64,000 nt of DNA from Ailurus styani (taxonomy: Eukaryota > Chordata > Mammalia > Carnivora > Ailuridae). The DNA lies in NCBI GenBank assembly GCA_002007465.1, contig LNAC01000375.1:970831-1034830 (forward strand). Reading direction: 5' to 3'. Positions within the stretch are counted from its first letter, which is position 1. Each line of letters starts with the position of its first letter. The notes under the pieces were generated by a model. It worked only from the letters and a program-made list of their open reading frames with translations, did no database searches and was not told the origin of the DNA. The position numbers were made by a program, and so were the translations under genes. Shown one piece after another: positions 1 to 10,394 of this stretch.

Positions 1-243
1 TTTCTTCATTCACCAATATGCTCTTATTAGTTTTGATGACGGCTATTTTGTTTTTTTATATTGATTTCATAATTGTTGATTCATTCAACTCTCATTCATT
101 CATTTCATAGATACATCTTAATGTCATTGAGAAAAGTCTCTCTCCCAGAACTTTTTATTCCCTGGAAATAGTTCTGTTGGTTATCAATATTTCAACAATT
201 CTAATTTTATTTTCTCAAATATTTGAAGATAAATATTTCCTCA
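1..243. other. AT-rich sequence, no feature seen
   Basis: Low-GC sequence with short TTCATTCA-type repeats near positions 80-110. No open frame, repeat family or regulatory motif could be supported. Confidence 0.5.
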
Positions 244-256
244 GATTTATCTTTTT

Positions 257-447
257 TTTTTAAAGATTTTATTTCTTTATTTGACACAGAGATAGAGAGA
301 TCACAAGTAGGCAGAGAGGCAGAGAGAGAGGAGGAAGCAGGCTCCCCGCCGAGCAGAGAGCCCGATGTGGGCCTCGATCCCAGGACCCTGAGATCATGAC
401 CTGAGCCGAAAGCAGAGGCTTTAACCCACTGAGCCACCCAGGCGCCC
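257..447 (-). mobile_element. CAN-SINE (tRNA-Lys-derived), young subfamily
   Basis: Antisense copy: poly-T and TAAAGATTTTATTT tail on the left, then the GAGA-rich body, the TGAGATCATGACCTGAGC promoter-derived block, and the head ending in CAGGCGCCC on the right. The flanks carry a 13-bp target-site duplication GATTTATCTTTTT (244-256 and 448-460), so this is an intact retroposition event. The tail and body match the other young copies in the window. Confidence 0.97.
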
Positions 448-460
448 GATTTATCTTTTT

Positions 461-2010
461 CTTAGTATAAAGCCACAGGGTCAAGATTTCCTTATTTAAC
501 TTAGTTTGAAGTTCCCTCATCATCCTGCTTATTTCTCTTATTTAGTTTGGTTCTTGCAATGGTATTTTCACGTTTCTGTGTGGCGTGGTCATATGACAGA
601 TGTGATTTTCCAAAGCAAATATAATATATAGGTTGTCAAAAAAAATTGAAGCAAGCTTGTTCCAGGTTTCTTGAAGACTTTTAAAAACTTTCCCTTACTT
701 GAAGACTAATAAAAACTCAAGAGAGCAGAGTAAGGGAAGTTTGTGAAGAGTAAGGGAAGCCTGTGAAGATCTTGTTAATAGGAAATGGATCCGTTTTAGA
801 TATTGCTTACTGCTACTACCTGGCGTGGAGAAGGGAGGTCAGGGGAAAGAGACTTAGTGAACCAAGGGAAGTCCTGGAGCTGGGAAAAGAAGTGTTCACA
901 GCTACATGAAGCAAAGACTCACTCTCTTGGGTAAAAAGAACTGTTGATGGATGTGCCAGTGATTGAGATCTCTAACCTAAAAAGTTCCCCAAAACACCAT
1001 GAAGAAAACACTAGCTTTAAACATCTGACATCCTATAACACCCCAAGTCAGATTTTGAAGATACTAGTTCAAACAAGAACTTTTGGCTCCTTTTCATTCC
1101 TCCCTTCCCATACTCCTGTTCCAAAGTGGTGAAGCGAGGTACTCCGTATGGTCCCTATTTGTGACTTCGTTTTGATATGTTTTTTTAATTACAACTTAAC
1201 ATTTTCCCTCCTGAAGGGATGACATACTTTTGAGTGGTAGACCATATGTTTATTTTAGTTATTGTCTTATTTGTTTGCCATTATAAGTGTTCCTAAACTT
1301 TCTGGGTTTGAAAAATTCAGGGGTTCACAATTCTAGTTTTCTGTCTTTTGAAATCTAATGTTAAGGAAAATAGACCTAAAAATAGCTTATATATATATAT
1401 ATTTTTTTTTTGGTTATGTTTTAGGTCATCTGTTTCTTTTACTTGAAAAATTTTATGGGACTGAGTAAAACTAATCAAAATTGCAAATACAAAGTGTTTT
1501 AGCAAATTCCATTTCTCTTATGTTTCATTTGTTCTCTTATTCATGATAGTTCCTTTCTTTTCTATGTCTATCTTGGTAGCAACTCTGTGACTCCTAAAGG
1601 CTATTACTACGCTCAACATTATTTAAATTAGTGCTAATTCTGTGTTTTAGATGTTTATAATTAATTTTTAAATTTTTAACTTATTTTTAAATCCTGGGAA
1701 ATCATTGTTACTGTCCATTAAATATCTCTTCTAGGCATTATTAAGTATATTTTCATTCCATTCTCTTATCTTAATATCTTAACTTCCCTTCTTTAAGCAA
1801 TGAATTCTTCTTTTTAATCTGAAGCAATTATGGAGTAGTTTTTACCTTAAGTATGTTCTTACTTTTATCTTTCATCTGTTCTTTCTTATCTCATTTAGAA
1901 TTTTTCTAAAACATCTATGTCATTTTTAAACTTTTGCTTATTTTCCTGTTTATTTTTTAGTGGTAGCAACAATATCATGGATCCCTGTAAGCATAGATGT
2001 ATACAGAACT
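461..2010. other. Unique AT-rich sequence
   Basis: About 1.5 kb without a recognisable repeat. A short (TA)n occurs near 1388-1402. Open frames here are under 65 codons with no coding character. Confidence 0.5.
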
Positions 2011-2017
2011 TTTCTCT

Positions 2018-2186
2018 TTTTTTTTAACATGGGGAAGGATCAGAGGGAGTGTGAGGGAGAGACTCGTAAGCAGGCTCCATGCCTAGCATGGAGCCCAACT
2101 CAGGGCTGAATCTCACAACCCTGAGATCATGACCTGAGTCTAAATCAAGAGTCAGACACTTAACCAACTGAGCCACCCATGCGTCC
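2018..2186 (-). mobile_element. CAN-SINE, older divergent copy
   Basis: Antisense. The block CCTGAGATCATGACCTGAG and the head TTAACCAACTGAGCCACCCA are clear, but the body has AGTCTAAATCAAGAGTCAGACAC, typical of older carnivore SINE subfamilies, and the tail is eroded. The flanks share only a rough ACTTTTCT-like duplication. Confidence 0.9.
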
Positions 2187-2923
2187 TAGGAGCTTTCTTT
2201 TAAACAGCATAATACACTGATTAGGGAAGAAGAAATAAAAAATAGCAAATATATTTATTTATTAATAGTGTAATCTTAAAAAAGAAAAAGTATCTTTTAA
2301 ATTAACAGAAATTTTTGAGTATTATCTAGTGTTAATATTTCAAAACATATAAGAAAATATGCCAGTAAAAAATGAGACTTTTTTTTTTTATCCAAATACT
2401 GAGGGACATACATTCCTTTTGAAAGTCTCCTGCTTTTGACAACAAAAGTAAACTAACTCTGGGAGACAGTGGCCAAAGTATCCTATCCCTTTAGGTGATA
2501 GCTTGAAAATTGGATGACCCCACAGTTTCTCTACAACAATCAATTAAGGTGAATATTTCCTATTAAGAAAGTTGAATTTCAAGGAGAATTCTGTCTGCTA
2601 CATTTATGGCAGGCCACACTTATTTCTAAGTGTTATGGTATATGAATGGTTCTTAGGAATCGGGAAATGGTGTAGCTGGAGTTGTTAACAAGTGCCTCTT
2701 TTTAGGTAGTATGGCCCCCATTAAAATATTTCTTGTGTATTTAGGCTTAAATTTGTTATTTTCCAAAGGTTCTGAAATTACATTAAAGTCTTTGATTAAA
2801 TGGGGGATTTGGGTTATGTGTTCAGAACCAAATATGATACCTATACTTTATAATATGTCTAGGGCAGTGGCTTTTAAACTTTTTAACTCTGTCACACAAA
2901 AAAATATATATACTTTTTACATC

Positions 2924-2925
<2 letters not shown>

Positions 2926-2957
<32 letters not shown>
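2926..2957. repeat. (CA)n microsatellite
   Basis: About 16 uninterrupted CA units. It follows a TTTTTAACTCTGTCACAC context and sits in otherwise unique sequence. Confidence 0.95.
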
Positions 2958-2958
<1 letters not shown>

Positions 2959-3096
2959 CTGAAATGTATGTTTATGCATACAAACTATGATACACTGTTA
3001 TTTCTCTTTTGTGTATTTTATTATTATTATTAAATAGTAATAATGATTCTCACCAATTAAATTTATTTTGTGTCCCATAATTAGTGGAAAACAGCG

Positions 3097-3286
3097 TTTT
3101 TTTTTTTAAGGTTTGTTTATTTATTTTAGAGGGAAAGAACAAGCAAGAGGGCAAGGGGCAGAAGGAGAGGGAGAGAGAGTCTCAAGCAGATTCCACTCTG
3201 AGTGGCTTGAGCTCATGACTCTGAGATCATGACCTGAGCTGAAACCAAGAGTTGGATGCTTAACTGACTGAGCCACTCAGATACCT
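3097..3286 (-). mobile_element. CAN-SINE, older copy
   Basis: Antisense. Poly-T then AAGGTTTGTTTATTTATTTTAG, a GGGAGAGAG purine body, CTGAGATCATGACCTGAGCT, and a mutated head (GAGCCACTCAGATACC in place of GAGCCACCCAGGCGCCC). The level of change implies an older insertion than the GGCGCC copies. Confidence 0.9.
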
Positions 3287-3760
3287 GGTGAACAACAAAT
3301 TTAAAACAGTACCCCAAAAAGCCAAGGCCACAATATTTTAAGTTTGAAACCAACTAATCAAAATAGAAGTCTATGAAGCCAAAGATAATTATATTAAATT
3401 ATAAAACTTATTATTAGATTAGGATAAGACGTAGAACAAATGAAAGACAGGGCTTCTCATATTTTGTGTGATTCACCACCAGGCTTATTCAAGAATATTT
3501 CTATTGCCAAATATATTTCTATATATTTCTATTGCCTTTGTCTCTTGTCACAGTCTAAAACTCTGTGTCAAGCAGACTCAGCTAGGCTTCCCTGTGTAGA
3601 TCAGCTCCTCTCAAGGAGTTTATCTGAGATACTCTGGGCCCTTTTCCTTAGGAACTGGTAAAAAGTGATGTATATTAACAACACATATTATCTGTTTTGC
3701 CTTTAAGCTGTCTGGGGTGGGGGTGATAGTCAAAATTTGGAAGTTTGGTTTTTAGAGGAT

Positions 3761-3950
3761 TTTTTTTTAAAGATTTTATTTATTTGACAGAGAGAGAGAG
3801 ATCACAAGTAGGCAGAGAGGCAGGCAGAGGCAGGAGGAAGCAGGCTCCCCACTGAGCAGGGAGCCCAATGCGGGCCTTGATCCCAGGACCCTGAGATCAT
3901 GACCTGAGCCGAAGGCAGAGGCTTTAACCCACTGAGCCACCCAGGCGCCC
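3761..3950 (-). mobile_element. CAN-SINE, young subfamily
   Basis: Antisense, full length. The tail AAAGATTTTATTTATTTGACAG, the ATCACAAGTAGGCAGAGAGG body and the CCAGGCGCCC head are well preserved. The target-site duplication TAGAGG(A/C)TTTTTTT is present at 3753 and 3951. Confidence 0.97.
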
Positions 3951-4293
3951 TAGAGGCTTTTTTTTCTGAATGTACTTGATCAGAAGTACCTTATTGAGAC
4001 TAAAAGCTGAATTATTCAGGATTCTTGATATTTTGACTCACCAGAACAAGCTAGAAAATTTACTGAAAAATTAGGCTAGAGAAAAGTTACTCTGTATTTT
4101 CTAGTGTAGGGCATATTTCTACACATTCCCTGTTGATCTGAAGTTTCAAAATTGTTTAAGGGTGTTTCTTCTCTGTTAAGTGGCCTTTCCAACCTACCCA
4201 TAGCTAAGGACATCTTCCTTCACAACTATTTTTGGATTAAAATAAATTTTAACTCATATTTACTGCCTATCTTTTAAACTTACTCCACCAAGT

Positions 4294-4504
4294 GACATCT
4301 AGGTGGCAGAGTCAGTTAAGCATCTGATTCTTGGTTTTGGCTCAGGTCATGATCTCAGGATTGTGAGATCAAGCCCATGTTGGGCTCTGTGCTCAGTGCA
4401 GAGTCTGCTCAAAGCTCTCCCTCTCTCTCTCTCTGTTTGCCTTTCCCCATTGTGCATGCTCTCTCTGTCTCGCAAATAAATTAGTAAATCTTTAAAGAAA
4501 AATT
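4294..4504 (+). mobile_element. CAN-SINE, older subfamily
   Basis: Sense copy: a degraded head (ACATCTAGGTGGCAGAGTCAG), GGCTCAGGTCATGATCTCAG, a CT-rich body and the tail AATAAATTAGTAAATC. It is flanked by a long imperfect duplication AAACT..CTCCACCAAG at 4277-4293 and 4505-4522. The TTGTGAGATCAAGCCC box-B region marks an old lineage. Confidence 0.93.
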
Positions 4505-4767
4505 AAACTCATCTCCACCAAGATGAGTTTTGTGAAGACCATGTTCCAAATGGCCAGCCAAATTTCTACCCCTTATCAGTAAGTCTGAAGATAACAATAG
4601 AAGTTTCTAATGATTTTTCAATCTAATTCTTCTATTAATCTAACTGAATAAATATAAGGTAGACTGCTGAAATCCTTTTTCTATGTGTCCCACTGTATTC
4701 ACACACACATATAATAAAAATAGTATATCAAAATTATGGAATGTGATGTACCTATTCCTTAATTTTA

Positions 4768-4970
4768 TTTTATTTATTTATTTATTTATTTTTTTTTTTA
4801 TTTCACAGAGGGAGAGAGATCACAAGGAGGCAGAGAGGCAGGCAGAGAGAGAGAGGGAAGCAGGCTCCCCGCTGAGCAGAGAGCCCGATGCGGGCCTCGA
4901 TCCCAGGACCCTGAGATCATGACCTGGGCCGAAAGCAGAGGCTTTAACCCACTGAGCCACCCAGGCGCCC
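4768..4970 (-). mobile_element. CAN-SINE, young subfamily
   Basis: Antisense, full length, with a (TTTA)n-rich tail. A near-perfect 15-bp target-site duplication TATTCCTTAATTTTA lies at 4753-4767 and 4971-4985. The head is the GGCGCCC type. Confidence 0.97.
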
Positions 4971-4985
4971 TATTCCTTAATTTTA

Positions 4986-6086
4986 AAATAGATTATATTT
5001 TTTCAAAAAATTTTGGATCTTTGTTCTATTAATGATTTAGAGCATTATGAAAACATATACATTTATTCTTTCTTTTTCAGGGGGTCTTTGTTATTCAACC
5101 TCGTCTAAAATGTTCATTATATTTTCAATGACAAATTTTACAACCACTATTTAAATCATTTTTCTTATTTAACTCACATGTAGATATATTCTTTTTTGTA
5201 ATTGAATGTATATCTATCCAGATAATTTGAGTAAAAACTATTTAAAATTTTTCTATAAAATGTATGTCCATCTTTGTAAATATATAGAATATGAATTTCC
5301 CTTTAATGATCATGAAATATTACCTAATTTTTCTGTATTTCTAGACTCTTAATTATATTCTAATTATAAGACTATAGCTTCCAATTTAACCTTACTGCAA
5401 ATAGTCCAAATATACATTGGTGACCTTTGTGTCCTTCATATCTATGAGACAAAAAAAAAAAGGTATTAATATTGAAAACACTTTTCTATATTTTCCAGAT
5501 TGATTTTCAGAATTTTTAACAGTATTAAAGCAACAGTATATATAAAATATGATAGTCTTTCATAAATTCATATAATTGTACAGCAAATATCATGACGGAA
5601 GCATGTAGAACACCTTGGAGAGTGTCTGGGTGACTAGTAGTAGGTTATAATTTCAGTAATTTAAAGAAAAAATAAATATAGCCTGGCCAGGAAGATACCA
5701 GCCTTCTACTTAATTTATTTTATTATAAAACAGTAACATTTTAGTCTCCAAGACACATTTTTTTCATATTTGGAAAAATCTTGGTACATCTGTTTAAAAA
5801 TGGCTCTATTGAGATGTAATGTATAACTTATTTCGGAAAATAGAAAGTATGCCTTAAAGAGGTAACTGTTTTAGCTGTTCCATTTATAAGATAAGTGGCA
5901 AGAGGGCTGAAGTACAGTGCTCAGAGATTGAAAACCATTGTCCCTTGTGTCTGAAGCAGTGGAGAAGAGAAGTAAAGGAGAACTGAACAAAGTATCAGAG
6001 AATCCTTTGGAGAATAAAATCCACATGGAAGATAGAAAGGACCTTCTGATCTTTGTTTCTTCTGACCCACAATGGGCACAGAAATA
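4986..6086. other. Unique AT-rich sequence
   Basis: About 1.1 kb without a recognised repeat or gene. Overlapping minus-strand open frames at 5871-6192 run into the solo LTR and have no recognisable domain, so I regard them as chance frames. Confidence 0.45.
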
Positions 6087-6092
6087 GTTGAA
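6087..6092. repeat. Target-site duplication GTTGAA (left)
   Basis: Perfect 6-bp direct repeat with 6846-6851, immediately outside the TG of the LTR. Six base pairs is the duplication length usual for class II (betaretrovirus-like) integrations. Confidence 0.8.
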
Positions 6093-6845
6093 TGATGTGA
6101 GCCGTCTGCATGGCACAAGAGGGTGAACCCCCGCTACACGGTATGGGGCGCCTCCCTCCTGCAAGGCGAGGAGAATGCAATGGGCAAAGCATTAATCAAC
6201 CCCTTCCAATTAAAAGCGGCTTGTAGCTCGAATGACGCATATCAGTATGAATGGTAAGATTAGACTAGATTTGTTAAACATAGGTTAAATTTACTATTTG
6301 GAGATCCCGTATTATCAATCAATGTAAAAGTAGATAGTATAAACATAGTTATTGGAAGAAATATAGTCGGATAATTGACTTTTTCGAGGTGTGGATAATT
6401 TACTCTTTCTATAGATAAACAGGCCAAAATGGAATCCGGGATAATTGCCGAGAAAGAATCTGGCGCCATGCTGTGCCTCCCCCCCAGGATATATAGTATT
6501 TAACTTTAGGGCTTAATGACCTTACACAAAACCCTTGATTTACATCAGAACTAGGAGTAACCATAACAAAGGGGGCACTATACAGATAAGCAGAACAGGC
6601 CTCATCATCTAATCAAGCTTTTTGAGAAATACCAGGTGCATCTACGAAGGTTCCTTTAATTAATAAATAAACATTCTGGTTATGTTTTATCACCCTTTGT
6701 TACAATGATATAAATAAAGGACCCCGAGCCCTGAGGTTTTGGGAGACTCCTGAAACATCATCTGAGTCCGTCTCCTCATTTCATATCGCCGACGCCGTCC
6801 TTTCCTTCCAGGACCCCTGACTGTTGCTGGAGCTGGCCTCCGGCA
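6093..6845 (+). mobile_element. Solo LTR of an endogenous retrovirus (class II-like)
   Basis: A 753-bp block starts TGATGTGAG and ends CTCCGGCA, so it has the TG...CA ends of an LTR. It is flanked directly by the 6-bp repeat GTTGAA with no internal retroviral sequence, the structure left by LTR-LTR recombination. Orientation is inferred from the TATAAATA/AATAAA cluster at 6709-6718, followed by a GC-richer 3' part that would be R-U5. I count 22 CpG sites, unusual in this AT-rich region, and no SINE interrupts it, both suggesting a fairly recent insertion. The class II assignment rests only on duplication length. I do not recognise the LTR family. No viral coding sequence remains. Confidence 0.8.
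6709..6718 (+). promoter_or_regulatory. Candidate TATA box and poly(A) signal of the LTR
   Basis: TATAAATA (6709-6716) overlaps AATAAA (6713-6718) inside the solo LTR, about 130 bp before its 3' end. Either could be the U3 TATA box or the R-region polyadenylation signal. A second AATAAA lies near 6665. Activity is not shown by sequence. Confidence 0.4.
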
Positions 6846-6851
6846 GTTGAA
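6846..6851. repeat. Target-site duplication GTTGAA (right)
   Basis: Perfect partner of 6087-6092, immediately after the CA that ends the LTR. Confidence 0.8.
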
Positions 6852-7229
6852 ATTAATATTTTCCTTATATAAAAGTTACTTAATCAGTAACAGAGTAACA
6901 GGAGTAACAGGTCGTCTTGTGTTCTGCAGGTTCTTAACTCTTAGCAAAACTTATACAGAAAATTAAAGACTTCCATTAACAGAGAAAATGTAATGGAAGA
7001 AGTACTTGTAAAAGCCTTTTATTGCCAAATCCTAAAATAATCTGGAATTAAAACTCAGAAAGCATACTAGATATTCCCTTCAAGGCTATAATTACAGAGA
7101 GATACTTCAAAGTGTGTTCATTTTTAGACTTGATTTAGACCAGAGTTACATTTAGCAATGATTAATAACACCTAAATTTGGTATTAGAAAGGTAGCTAGG
7201 CATATCAAACTATCCTTTCTAGTGTACTT
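6852..7229. other. Unique AT-rich sequence
   Basis: About 380 bp with no supported feature. A short GTAACAGAGTAACAGGAGTAAC triplication-like motif at 6889-6910 is noted only as local redundancy. Confidence 0.4.
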
Positions 7230-7425
7230 ATTCTTTTTTAAAAATTTCTTATTTATTTATTTAAGATAGAGAGAGAGGGAGCACACAAGCAGGGGGCAGG
7301 AGCAGAGGGGAGGGACAAGAAGACTCCCTGCAGTGCAGAAAGCCCAGCACAGACTTGATCCCAGGACCCAGAGTTCATGACATGAGCCAAGGCAAACCTC
7401 AATGAACTGAGCCACCCAGTATACC
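7230..7425 (-). mobile_element. CAN-SINE, older copy
   Basis: Antisense. Tail-like TTTTTTAAAAATTTCTTATTTATTTATTTAAGA, a GGGAGCACACAAGCAGGGGGCAGG body, a mutated CCAGAGTTCATGACATGAGCC, and head AACTGAGCCACCCAGTATACC. The GCACACAAGCAGGGG body is the older carnivore type. Confidence 0.9.
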
Positions 7426-7489
7426 TAATGTATACTTTAATGTAAAGAATGGATACCTAATGTATCCATTCTTTAAAAAGGCACATAAA

Positions 7490-7709
7490 GGGATGCCTGG
7501 GTTGGCTCAGGTTGGGTGGCTCAGTTGGTTAAATGCCTGTCTTCAGCTCAGGTCATGATCCCAGGGTCCTGGGGTCAAGTCCTGGGATCAAGTCCCTCAT
7601 CAGTCTCCCTGCTCAGTGGGGAGCCTGCTTCTCCTCCTGCCGCTCCCCCTGCTCATGCTCTCTCTCTCTCTTTCTCTCTAACAAACAAATAAATAAAATC
7701 TTTGGAAAG
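7490..7709 (+). mobile_element. CAN-SINE with duplicated head
   Basis: Sense copy flanked by a 14-bp perfect duplication AAAAGGCACATAAA (7476-7489, 7710-7723). The head repeats itself: GGGATGCCTGGGTTGGCTCA is followed by GGTTGGGTGGCTCAGTTGG, so the box-A segment is present about twice. The body has the GCTCATGCTCTCTCTC type and the tail is AAATAAATAAAATCTTT. Confidence 0.95.
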
Positions 7710-7762
7710 AAAAGGCACATAAAATCAGTGTTTAGTGATTATCAATTCTAGTAATTTTTTAA

Positions 7763-8175
7763 TGTTGTGTTAGAGATCACATTATATCTCCGCCAAAATC
7801 ATATGTTGATGTCCTATCCCCCACTACCTTAGACTTTGATTGTCTTTGATGGGAAGGCCTTTAAAATGGTAATTAAAGGTAAATGAGACCAGTAGGGTGG
7901 GCTTTAATCCAGTCTGAATAGGTCCTTATAAGAAGAGCAAATTTGGGCCCTCAGAGAGACACTGGAGCTGCACAGGGACAGAGGAAACACCATGTGCGGA
8001 TACAGAGAGAAGGCAGATGTCTACAAGACCAGGAGAGAGGCCTCAGAAGAAACTAAACCCACCAACACCTTGATCTTGGACTTCTAGCCTTCAGAAGATA
8101 AGAAAGAATAAATTTAAGCTGTTTAAGCCACCTAAGTTAGGCTATTTTTGTGGCAGCTCTAGCAAACTAATCTAT
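7763..8175 (+). mobile_element. MLT1-like LTR (ERVL-MaLR)
   Basis: Order of motifs matches mammalian MaLR LTRs: CCAAAATCATATGTTGATGTCCTA near the 5' part, GGTCCTTATAAGAAGAG, CAGAGAGAAGGCAGATG, ACACCTTGATCTTGGACTTC, AGAATAAATTTAAGCTGTTTAAG and CAGCTCTAGCAAACTAAT at the end. The AATAAA is where the family keeps its poly(A) signal. The copy is old and diverged. The subfamily is not certain and the ends are approximate. Confidence 0.8.
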
Positions 8176-8544
8176 TCTGTTCTTTGGGAAACAAAGATAA
8201 TGAACTATGCTCAATGTTCTTTCTCTTACTGTTTCACAGTAGCAGAAAATCAAATGTTAAATCCATAAAACCAAAATTTCAGTCACCTTATTTTACTTAG
8301 TATCAAATGTTCTAATTATCACTTTCACCTTAGTGTCTAGAAGATAATTAGAAAGTAGTGAATTATGAATAAATAGTTTCACAGAACAAAAGTAAGATGA
8401 TGACAAATTCTACAAAGGATATATGGGAAGGAGAATGAAACAAAACCATAAATAAACCAATAGTCTATGTTGTATAATAGTCTCATCTCAGTAATATTAA
8501 AAAAAATGTCTTGTCCTTACATATCAGAGTTCTTAAGAAAGAAG
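8176..8544. other. Unique AT-rich sequence
   Basis: No repeat family, open frame or motif supported. Confidence 0.4.
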
Positions 8545-8725
8545 CTGGAATTTCATACAAGTGTGGCCTTAGGTAGGTCACTTACCTGCATGGTGACTCA
8601 TTTAAAAAAGAAAGATATCATAACACCTACCCCATAACATTGACTTGTGCATGAAATGTTAGTGCACATCAAGCACTTAGAACAGTATTTGCCACAAAAT
8701 AAATGATAAAAAGTATTAAGAAAAT
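8545..8725 (+). mobile_element. MIR SINE fragment
   Basis: Diverged MIR core: GTGTGGCCTTAGGTAGGTCA, then ACACCTACCCCATAACATTG, ATGAAATGTTAGTGCACATC, AGCACTTAGAACAGTATTTG and AATAAATGATAAAAAGTATT, in the same order as the MIR consensus (GACCTTGGGCAAGTCACTT... AGCGCTTAGAACAGTGCCTG...). Typical age and divergence for a MIR. Confidence 0.78.
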
Positions 8726-9430
8726 CAGAAATAATGCTTCTGATCTGAATATTTTTATTTCTTTACAAATGCACATAGCAGAATATTTTTCAGTGAATTA
8801 CCTATTCCCGAGAAATCAACTAATGAATAAAATTAATAAAAATTTTATTACTAATATTAATAAAACTAATAAAGTAAAATAAAAGCACTTAGATAAAAAG
8901 AACCCAGAAACAAACAAAATAAGTAAAGTAAGAATTAGCAAAATATATATATGAAGAGGTATGAGAGAGCAGAAAACATTTCCTTCTATGAATCTAAATA
9001 TTTCAAATACACAATGGCAATGATTGCTTGTGTTTAGGCAGGCAAAATGAAAGCCATCTTAGAGCTGTGAATTTTCTGGTAAGTATGGTTTTGATTATTC
9101 AAATTAATTATCACAATATCAAGCTATAGTCACAACTTACCAGATATAGTCCTTTTTTGCCAAACATATTGAATATTCAAGCTCAGTTTCACAAACGGCC
9201 CACATAGTAGGCCATAAGAAGGACTTAAGCTAGGAGAGGAAAGTTATGTCTGTTGATTAAAATGTCAATATTTGTTTTTGATGAAATGATATCTCTTTCT
9301 TTTTCTTTTTTAACATTACTTTTACTCTGTCACTTTAAAAACTCTGCTTGCTCAAAAAAGTGTGACGTTTCCAGGGCTATCCACGTTGACATTTCATTAG
9401 TTCTTATACAGACCACATTTCTTAGGTAAT
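8726..9430. other. Unique AT-rich sequence
   Basis: Runs of TAATA between 8820 and 8900, otherwise nothing recognised. Confidence 0.4.
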
Positions 9431-9900
9431 TTAGTTTCCTCTCTGACTCATCTTCCCTTCTCTTGATGGTGATCTGGACAATACCTTGACATTTAGAATA
9501 CAGAGCAACCAAAAGTTGTTGAGAATGACGGATGAAGACAATAAGACTTAATGATGGATTGAATGGGTCAGTAAGGCAGAAGAAAGAGTCAAGTGTAACA
9601 CCAACTGGGTAACTACACATAGTGTGACACCATTCATTGAAACAGGGAATACTGAAGGGAAAACAGGTTTAGAAATGTTGAATTTGAAGTGCTTGTAGTG
9701 ATGTTCAACATATGATATAGTGAGCATACATGGGAACTGGTGAGCAGATCTGTGTTGATATGTAGATTTCTGAATATTTAATATATGGGAATGCTAATAA
9801 ATATTGTTATATGAGAGAGCATTCCAGCAAAGGACAAGGTTAAAATCCCAAGGAAATCCGTTTTAAGAGAGAAGGCAATGAACAGATTTTTTCTAAGGTG
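9431..9900. mobile_element. Ancient interspersed repeat, probably L1M 3' region
   Basis: The motif series TTGATGGTGATCTGGACAAT, TGATGGATTGAATGGGTCAG, AACAGGGAATACTGAAGGGA, AATGTTGAATTTGAAGTGCTT and AAGAGAGAAGGCAATGAACAG resembles a widely dispersed mammalian repeat that I associate with L1M-type 3' sequence, but I am not sure of the family. Ends are approximate. The minus-strand open frame at 9330-9620 is a shadow. Confidence 0.4.
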
Positions 9901-10200
9901 ACTAAAAAGCAGTAGCCACAGGGGGAGGATTAAAACCAGTAGTCTAGAAGAACAGAAGCCAAGAAAAGTGTTTCAGAGATCAAATGTACTTCCCCTAGAG
10001 AAAAAACAGAAAACATCTGGCTGATTTGGTAATACTAACTAGATGTGTCATCTCTATTTCATATCATCTTATATAGGATAAATTCAAATGTATTTTTGGT
10101 GCTGTAATGAGAGGAAAGAAATGAGTGCTTTTGTTTTATTTTGGTTATTTTTTCTTGCTCTAGTATCTAATAAAAACAAATCCAACTCCTTCTATGTCTT

Positions 10201-10377
10201 TTTTTTTTAAGATTTTATTTATTCATTTGACACAGAGAGAGATAAGATCACAAGTAGGCAGAGAGGCAGGCAGAGAGAGGAGGAAGCAGGCTCCCCATGC
10301 GGGCCTCGATCCCAGGACCCTGAGATCATGACCTGAGCAGAAGGCAGAGGCTTTAACCCACTGAGCCACCCAGGCGC
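10201..10377 (-). mobile_element. CAN-SINE, young subfamily, internally deleted
   Basis: Antisense copy with duplication CTCCTTCTATGTCTTTT at 10186 and 10378. Compared with other young copies, the segment between GCAGGCTCCCC and ATGCGGGCCTCGATCC is missing about 17 bp (the GCTGAGCAGAGAGCCCG part). It is otherwise well preserved. Confidence 0.96.
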
Positions 10378-10394
10378 CTCCTTCTATGTCTTTT

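Noticed and set aside
5871..6192. Three overlapping minus-strand frames near 6 kb as a small gene
   Set aside because: They cross the border of the solo LTR (6093), so they are formed by the junction and cannot be an ancestral gene.
6852..7229. Retroviral internal sequence downstream of the LTR
   Set aside because: The target-site duplication follows the LTR end directly, no primer-binding-site-like sequence is seen and the DNA is ordinary AT-rich flank.
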